From positions 930,001 to 994,000 of the forward strand of contig NZ_CP101823.1 of assembly GCF_024498175.1 (NCBI RefSeq): 64,000 nt of DNA, given 5' to 3'. The notes beneath the pieces are model-generated. The model searched no databases. It saw nothing but the letters and a program-made list of their open reading frames with translations, and was not told where the DNA came from. A program made the position numbers and the translations under genes. Positions 59,643-64,000 of the stretch are shown piece after piece (the stretch's first letter is position 1; the number at the start of each line of letters is the position of its first letter). This DNA is from Haloplanus salinarum. Lineage in GTDB: Archaea > Halobacteriota > Halobacteria > Halobacteriales > Haloferacaceae.

Positions 59643-60233
59643 ATGTCCCCGAAGACCGACTCCGACGACCTGCCGCTCGTCGAGGGCGCCATCGCCGGCG
59701 CCGCCGCCTGGATCGTCGGCTACGTGCTCACGGGCCTGCTCGTCCTCGTCCGCCTCGAAGACACCGAACTGGGCGAGCTATCCAGCAACCTCGACGGCGG
59801 CGGCAACGGAATCGAGTTCGTCGGGTGGGTGTTCTTCAACAGCCACTTCGTCCAGACGGTCGTCGAGGCCGACTTCCTCGGGTTCGGCGGATCGAGCACG
59901 ACGTCGTTCGTCGGCGGTGACGGGTTCACCGCCCTGCTGTACCTGGTTCCGGTGGCACTGCTGGTCGGGGCCGGACTGGCCGTCGGCCGCGCACGGGGCG
60001 TCGACGGGACGACCGACGGCGCGGTCGCCGGTGCCCTCGTCGTCCCCCCGTATCTGGTGCTGTCGGCCGTCGGCGCCGTGCTGTTCCGCGTCTCGTCCGA
60101 GGGACTCGGCGCCAGCTTCAGCGGCCGACCCGAACTCCTGCCGGCGATCCTCCTAGCCGGGGTCGTGTTCCCGGCCGTCTTCGGCGCCATCGGTGGCATC
60201 GTCGCCGCGAACACCGGCCCCGGACGCGAGTGA
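59643..60233 (+). CDS. Conserved haloarchaeal membrane protein
   Basis: This 196-residue protein has about four hydrophobic segments (around 15-38, 95-115, 125-145, 168-188), an acidic N-terminus, and a glycine-rich, probably extracytoplasmic loop between the first two. It has no motif I recognise, so I assign no function. ATG at 59643 is preceded by a clear TATA sequence tttttatat at about 59617-59625, some 22 bases upstream. It lies between a divergent SDR gene and the BKACE gene. Confidence 0.7.
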   Translation: MSPKTDSDDLPLVEGAIAGAAAWIVGYVLTGLLVLVRLEDTELGELSSNLDGGGNGIEFVGWVFFNSHFVQTVVEADFLGFGGSSTTSFVGGDGFTALLYLVPVALLVGAGLAVGRARGVDGTTDGAVAGALVVPPYLVLSAVGAVLFRVSSEGLGASFSGRPELLPAILLAGVVFPAVFGAIGGIVAANTGPGRE

Positions 60234-60303
60234 GTGCCGCCCCGGGCGGGGCGACGGGGGTCGACCCCCTACACATATCACGGTTCCGACCATCCGCGTT
60301 CGT

Positions 60304-61239
60304 ATGCGCGAGTTCGACAAGGCAATCGTCTCCTGTGCGGTGACGGGGGCGATCCACACGCCGACCATGTCGCCACACCTCCCGATCACTGCCGAGGAGA
60401 TCGCCGACGAGGCCGTCGCGGCCGCCGAGGCCGGGGCGAGCATCGTCCACGTCCACGTCCGCGACGAGGAGACGGGCGAGCCGATCACGGATCTCGACCT
60501 GTTCCGCGAGGTCGCCGAGAGCGTCGCCGAGCGCTGTGACGCCGTCGTCCAGCCGACCACCGGCGGCGCGCCGACCATGGCGCCCACCGAACGGATCCGG
60601 GTCGTCCCCGAACTCGAACCCGAGATGGCCTCCTGTAACATGGGGTCGATCAACTTCGGCCTCTACCAGTTGGTCGAGAAGTACGACGAGTTCGAGTACG
60701 ACTGGGAAGCCGAGTACCTCGACGGCACCCGTGATCTGGTCTTCCAGAACACCTTCGAGGACCTGGAGACCATCCTCCCGGTCTTCGACGAACACGGCAC
60801 CAAACCCGAACTCGAGGTGTACGACGTCGGTCACCTCTACAACGCGAAACACCTGCTCGACCGGGGGCTGTTGCGGACGCCGCTCCACGTCCAGTTCGTC
60901 CTCGGCATCCACGGGGGGATCGGTGCGAGCGCGAAGAACCTGAACCACCTGGTCGACGTGGCCGAGGACCTCTTCGGCGACGCGTTCACCTTCTCGGTCA
61001 TCGGCGCCGGCCGCCACGAATTCCCCCTCGGCACCCAGGCCGTCTCGATGGGCGGCCACGCCAGGGTCGGTCTGGAGGACAACCTCTATCTCGAACGCGG
61101 CCGCCTCGCGGAGAGCAACGCCGAGTTGGTCGAGAAGATGGTCCGGCTCACCCGCGAGGTGGCGGGTCGGGAGGTCGCCACCCCCGCCGAGACGCGCGAG
61201 ATGCTCGGGCTGAAGGGCAAGTCGGCGACGGCGTTCTGA
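60304..61239 (+). CDS. BKACE family enzyme (beta-keto acid cleavage type)
   Basis: This 311-residue TIM-barrel protein has ASIVHVHVRDEETGEP (His49 and His51 as zinc ligands), VQPTTGGAP, HLYNAKHLLDRG and the C-terminal motif VGLEDNLYLERGRLAESN, all typical of BKACE (DUF849). The family exchanges the acyl part of a beta-keto acid with acetyl-CoA, giving acetoacetate and a new acyl-CoA. Substrates range from 3-keto-5-aminohexanoate to dehydrocarnitine. Position next to a fumarase-superfamily lyase is notable. Its ATG follows a box near 60271-60279. Confidence 0.87.
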   Translation: MREFDKAIVSCAVTGAIHTPTMSPHLPITAEEIADEAVAAAEAGASIVHVHVRDEETGEPITDLDLFREVAESVAERCDAVVQPTTGGAPTMAPTERIRVVPELEPEMASCNMGSINFGLYQLVEKYDEFEYDWEAEYLDGTRDLVFQNTFEDLETILPVFDEHGTKPELEVYDVGHLYNAKHLLDRGLLRTPLHVQFVLGIHGGIGASAKNLNHLVDVAEDLFGDAFTFSVIGAGRHEFPLGTQAVSMGGHARVGLEDNLYLERGRLAESNAELVEKMVRLTREVAGREVATPAETREMLGLKGKSATAF

Positions 61240-61290
61240 TCCCCGACGCCGGACGGAAACCCTTAGTACGGTCCTCGGACAAGCGGGGCC

Positions 61291-62547
61291 ATGCTCTGGG
61301 AGAACACCGATCACTCGGCGAGCGAGGCGACACTCCAGTACACGATGGAGCCGAAGGAGTTCGAGAACCGGTTTCTCCCGTACGACGTGTTGACGAACCT
61401 CGCCCACGTGACGATGCTGAACCGACAGGGCTTCCTGACGGACGACGAACTCGCCGAGCTACGGGCGGCGCTCACCGACCTCTACCACGAGGCACCGGCC
61501 GTCGAGGGCGAGGACGTCCACACCTTCGTCGAGGAGCGCGTGACCGAGCGCACCGAGGCGGGCAAGAAGATGCACCTCGCCCGGTCGCGCAACGATCAGG
61601 TCTTCGTCGACACCCGGCTGTTCATGAAGGACGCGACCATCGACCTCGCCGACCGGATCCTGGGGTTCGTCGAGGCCCTCGATACCTTCGCCGCCGAGAA
61701 GAACATGCTCATCCCGGGATACACCCACCAGCAACAGGCCATGCCCTCCTCGACGGGGCTGTGGGCGTCGAGCTACGCCGACGCGCTCGTCGACGACCTG
61801 CGGTCGCTGCGGGCGACCTACCGCATCGTCGACTCGAACCCGCTCGGCGCCGCCGCCTCCTACGGCACCAGCCTCGACATCGACCGCGACCTGACCACCG
61901 AGTTACTCGGGTTCTCGGGGAAACAGCACAACCCCATCTACTGCTCGAACCGCGGGAAACAGGAGCTACAGCTGCTCCAGACGCTCGATCTGGTGATGCT
62001 CGACATCCAGAAGCTCGCCGAGGACCTCATCAACTTCTCCGAGGACCAGCAGTTCTTCGAGTTGCCCGACGAGTACTGCACGGGCAGCAGCATCATGCCC
62101 CAGAAGCGCAACCCGGACATTCTGGAGCTGGCGCGGGCGAAAGCCGAGGAGGTGTCGGCGAGCAAGGAGGCGGTCCGCCGCATCATCGGCAAGCTCCCGA
62201 GCGGGTACAACCGCGACAGTCAGCAGACGAAGGGCCACCTCATCGAGAGCGTCGATACCGTACGTGCCACCGTCGACATCCTCACGCCGCTGATCGAGGA
62301 CCTGGAACTCTCCGAGGAGTTCACCGTCGACGAAGGCATCTTCGCCGCTTACACCGCGAACCGGAAAGTAGAGGAGGGGATGGCCTTCCGCGACGCCTAC
62401 CACGAGGTCAAATCGACCGAGGAGTACGAGGTCCACGACGACGTGGCCGAGCCGGTACGACAGCCGCTCGGTGACCTCCGGACGTTCTGGACCGACGAGC
62501 GCGAGGCGTTCGACCGGATGTCCGAACGGCTGCTTGACGGCGACTGA
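61291..62547 (+). CDS. Argininosuccinate-lyase-like protein of the fumarase superfamily
   Basis: This 418-residue protein has an argininosuccinate-lyase frame: an LW..-type N-terminus, HLARSRNDQVFVDTRLFM (normally HTGRSRNDQV), IPGYTHQQQAMPSS and the signature GSSIMPQKRNPDILELARAK. It is shorter than typical ASLs (about 460), and the substrate-site His-Thr is changed to His-Leu. It may use a different substrate. It lies 51 bases behind the BKACE gene with its own box near 61260-61267. True ArgH for arginine synthesis cannot be excluded. Confidence 0.8.
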   Translation: MLWENTDHSASEATLQYTMEPKEFENRFLPYDVLTNLAHVTMLNRQGFLTDDELAELRAALTDLYHEAPAVEGEDVHTFVEERVTERTEAGKKMHLARSRNDQVFVDTRLFMKDATIDLADRILGFVEALDTFAAEKNMLIPGYTHQQQAMPSSTGLWASSYADALVDDLRSLRATYRIVDSNPLGAAASYGTSLDIDRDLTTELLGFSGKQHNPIYCSNRGKQELQLLQTLDLVMLDIQKLAEDLINFSEDQQFFELPDEYCTGSSIMPQKRNPDILELARAKAEEVSASKEAVRRIIGKLPSGYNRDSQQTKGHLIESVDTVRATVDILTPLIEDLELSEEFTVDEGIFAAYTANRKVEEGMAFRDAYHEVKSTEEYEVHDDVAEPVRQPLGDLRTFWTDEREAFDRMSERLLDGD

Positions 62548-62548
62548 T

Positions 62549-62568
62549 ACGGGTTATCGTAACCGTTT
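62549..62568 (+). terminator. Possible intrinsic terminator after the lyase gene
   Basis: Just after the TGA, acgg(g)tta pairs with taaccgt around a three-base loop (62549-62566) and TTT follows. The stem has one bulge, so strength is modest. Confidence 0.35.
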
Positions 62569-62618
62569 ACCGGTGGTTCGCCGGATCATCGGTACTGACT
62601 CACGACAACCCGGACGAG

Positions 62619-62861
62619 CTACAGCGTGTGTTCGTCGTCGGACTCGTTGCGGATCGCGGGATCCTGCTGGTCGTCGACCACCTGCGTGAACAGGTCCTCG
62701 TCGGTCGTCTGGTTCGGGGAGTCGTCCGTGGTGTAAGCCGAGACGCCGAGCGAGAGCAGCTCCTCGACGGCCTGGTCCCGGTTGATGAACTCGCCCTCTT
62801 CGACGAGCTGTCTGATCTCGATGTCGACGTCGTCCGGCAACGAAATTTCCGCGGAAGGCAT
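62619..62861 (-). CDS. Ribbon-helix-helix domain protein
   Basis: The 80-residue protein starts MPSAEISLPDDVDIEIRQLVEEGEF, with a short strand, two helices and NRDQAVEELLSLGVSAY, the RHH (CopG/Arc-like) pattern. An acidic tail follows. It is likely a small DNA-binding regulator acting as a dimer; the target is unknown. ATG at 62861 has gtttttaa centred about 29 bases upstream, excluding a longer reading frame. No toxin partner gene lies next to it, so a toxin-antitoxin role has no support here. Confidence 0.78.
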   Translation of the reverse strand: MPSAEISLPDDVDIEIRQLVEEGEFINRDQAVEELLSLGVSAYTTDDSPNQTTDEDLFTQVVDDQQDPAIRNESDDEHTL

Positions 62862-62974
62862 ATCCCTCACTCGGTCGCCCTCCGTGTTAAAAACCCGGTT
62901 TCGACGGGGTCCCGCCGGCCGACACGAACACGTTCGGGGTGGAACCGAGGGACTCGGGCCCCGTATCCGCGACC

Positions 62975-64000
62975 ATGGCAGCCGTCCCCGACGACGTCGA
63001 CACGGACACCCAGCCGCCGCTCTCGATCCCGCTCCGGCATTTCGTTGTCGCGCTGGCGTTCCTGCTGGCCGGTGGGGTCGTCGGGCTCGCGGACGGGCTG
63101 GGACTGGTGACCGGCCTCGCCCGCGCCGCCCACCTCCACCTGGTGCTCGTGGGCTTCGTCTGTCTCACCATCGCGGGCGCCATGACGCAGTTCGTCCCCG
63201 TGTGGTCCGGGACGAACCTGCACTCGAATCGGCTGGCGCGGGCGCAGTTGTGGCTCCTCGCCGTCGGCCTCGGCGGCCTGGTCGTCGGTTTTCTGGGCAA
63301 CCGGCCGTCGCTCCTCCCGGCGTTCGGAACGTTCGTCCTCGCGGGGTTCTGGACCCTAGCGTACAACGTCGGGCGGACGCTCGCGACGGCCCGGCCGTTC
63401 GACGTGACCGAGGGCCACTTCGCCGCGGCGCTCGGCTTCTTCGTCGTGCTGACCCCGCTTGGTCTCCTGCTCGCCGTCGGCTTCGTCGCGCGGCCGCTCG
63501 CCGCCCTCCCGGTTACCCGCGGCGGGGTCGTCGCGGCCCACGCCACCCTCGCCGTCTTCGGCGCCGTCCTGACCACGGTCTACGGGGCACTGTACCAGCT
63601 CGTGCCCATGTTCGGTCAGACGGAGCTTCGGGGCGTCGACCACACGCTCCGGCGGGTCGAGACGGTCGCACACCCGACGGGCGTCGTCGTCCTCGCGGCC
63701 GGTCGACTCGTCGGCGCCGCGGCGCTCGCCCGCGTCGGGGCCGCCCTCCTCCTCGCCGGCACTGCGGCCTTCCTCGTCGTCCTCGTCCGCCTACTCCGCT
63801 CCGCCCGTGCCCGACGGACGCCGATGCTGACCCGGTACGCACTCCTCGCGCCGACCGGTCTCGGCTGGGTGGCCCTCGCCGCCCCGGCGTGGCTCCGCGG
63901 CCCGCTCGGGGTCGGCGTCCGGTTCGGCGCGCCGAACACCGCCCACCTGCTCGGACTCGTCTTCCTCCTCGTCCTCCTGGGGACGCTCTATCACATCGTC
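62975..64000 (+). CDS. Histidine-bearing polytopic membrane protein, 3' end cut by the window
   Basis: The open frame starts at ATG 62975 and runs off the window (342 residues visible), with about ten hydrophobic helices. Conserved-looking features are AAHLHLVLVGF (His53 and His55), VVAAHATLAVFGAVL, YGALYQLVPMFG, NTAHLLGLVF and TLYHIV at the edge. Helix-embedded histidines followed by QLVP/QFVP recall distant relatives of heme-copper oxidase subunit I or of NorB/NnrS-type membrane proteins. I cannot assign heme or copper ligands with certainty. The full length and the C-terminus are unseen. Confidence 0.7.
   Translation, partial: MAAVPDDVDTDTQPPLSIPLRHFVVALAFLLAGGVVGLADGLGLVTGLARAAHLHLVLVGFVCLTIAGAMTQFVPVWSGTNLHSNRLARAQLWLLAVGLGGLVVGFLGNRPSLLPAFGTFVLAGFWTLAYNVGRTLATARPFDVTEGHFAAALGFFVVLTPLGLLLAVGFVARPLAALPVTRGGVVAAHATLAVFGAVLTTVYGALYQLVPMFGQTELRGVDHTLRRVETVAHPTGVVVLAAGRLVGAAALARVGAALLLAGTAAFLVVLVRLLRSARARRTPMLTRYALLAPTGLGWVALAAPAWLRGPLGVGVRFGAPNTAHLLGLVFLLVLLGTLYHIV

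Noticed and set aside
62619-62861. Ribbon-helix-helix protein as an antitoxin
   Set aside because: No small toxin-like gene overlaps or neighbours it on either strand; only the fold is supported.

Overview
The window is a gene-dense, GC-rich (well above 60 % by eye) stretch of a halophilic archaeon of the class Halobacteria. Evidence: a strongly acidic Asp/Glu-rich proteome, leaderless-type promoters (an AT-rich box about 26-30 bases before many start codons), a Tat/lipobox substrate-binding protein, an archaeal type IV pilin, a Dph6 homologue, archaeal PPAT, an archaeal Complex I without NuoE/F/G, and DUF357 and HTH-ThiN families. I cannot name the genus. It looks like core chromosome. I see no insertion sequence, integrase, rRNA, tRNA or CRISPR array, and no gap between genes exceeds about 170 bases.

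Layout. 1-3.1 kb: 3' end of a PAPS-reductase-like gene, dph6, a pilin, a sugar nucleotidyltransferase and a small HTH/zinc-ribbon regulator. 3.2-9.9 kb: a complete minus-strand peptide/nickel-type ABC importer in the order A-B-C-D-F, whose last ATPase carries a duplicated extra domain. 10-11.8 kb: a purine phosphoribosyltransferase, an unknown acidic protein and a monothiol glutaredoxin. 11.8-16.8 kb: purine biosynthesis, with purB divergent from a purN/AICAR-transformylase fusion, then purK-purE. 16.9-27.4 kb: the nuo operon A-B-CD-H-I-J1-J2-K-L-M-N, most genes overlapping by 1-4 bases. It may be preceded by a leaderless micro-ORF.

27.4-40 kb: DHH phosphoesterase, CBS-ParB/Srx protein, a polytopic membrane protein with a 36-bp tandem repeat, an M24 peptidase, an ADP-forming acyl-CoA synthetase with a BioD/DRTGG partner, a ZIP metal transporter under a palindromic site, thioredoxin reductase, a DUF357 protein and cysS. 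40-45.4 kb: an MFS transporter, an SDR and the proline operon proC-proB-proA. 45.4-55.8 kb: a VTT membrane protein, a 2-hydroxyacid dehydrogenase, PPAT, an HTH-ThiN regulator, a JAMM protease, a DUF502 protein, an acyl-CoA ligase, a GIDE-like membrane protein, an Fe-alcohol dehydrogenase, an AIM24 protein and a small flavin reductase. 55.8-64 kb: an acetyl-CoA-synthetase-like enzyme, an IMPase, an SDR, a membrane protein, a BKACE enzyme beside an argininosuccinate-lyase-like protein, a ribbon-helix-helix protein, and the start of a histidine-bearing polytopic membrane protein that runs off the end.

Main themes are de novo purine synthesis plus salvage, proton-pumping respiration, proline synthesis, acetate/acyl-CoA metabolism by both ADP- and AMP-forming ligases, and redox maintenance. 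The least ordinary items are the duplicated ATPase domain, the nuo leader, the ZIP operator, the CBS-ParB protein, the GIDE-like protein, the BKACE/lyase pair, and four convergent gene pairs whose stop codons share four bases.
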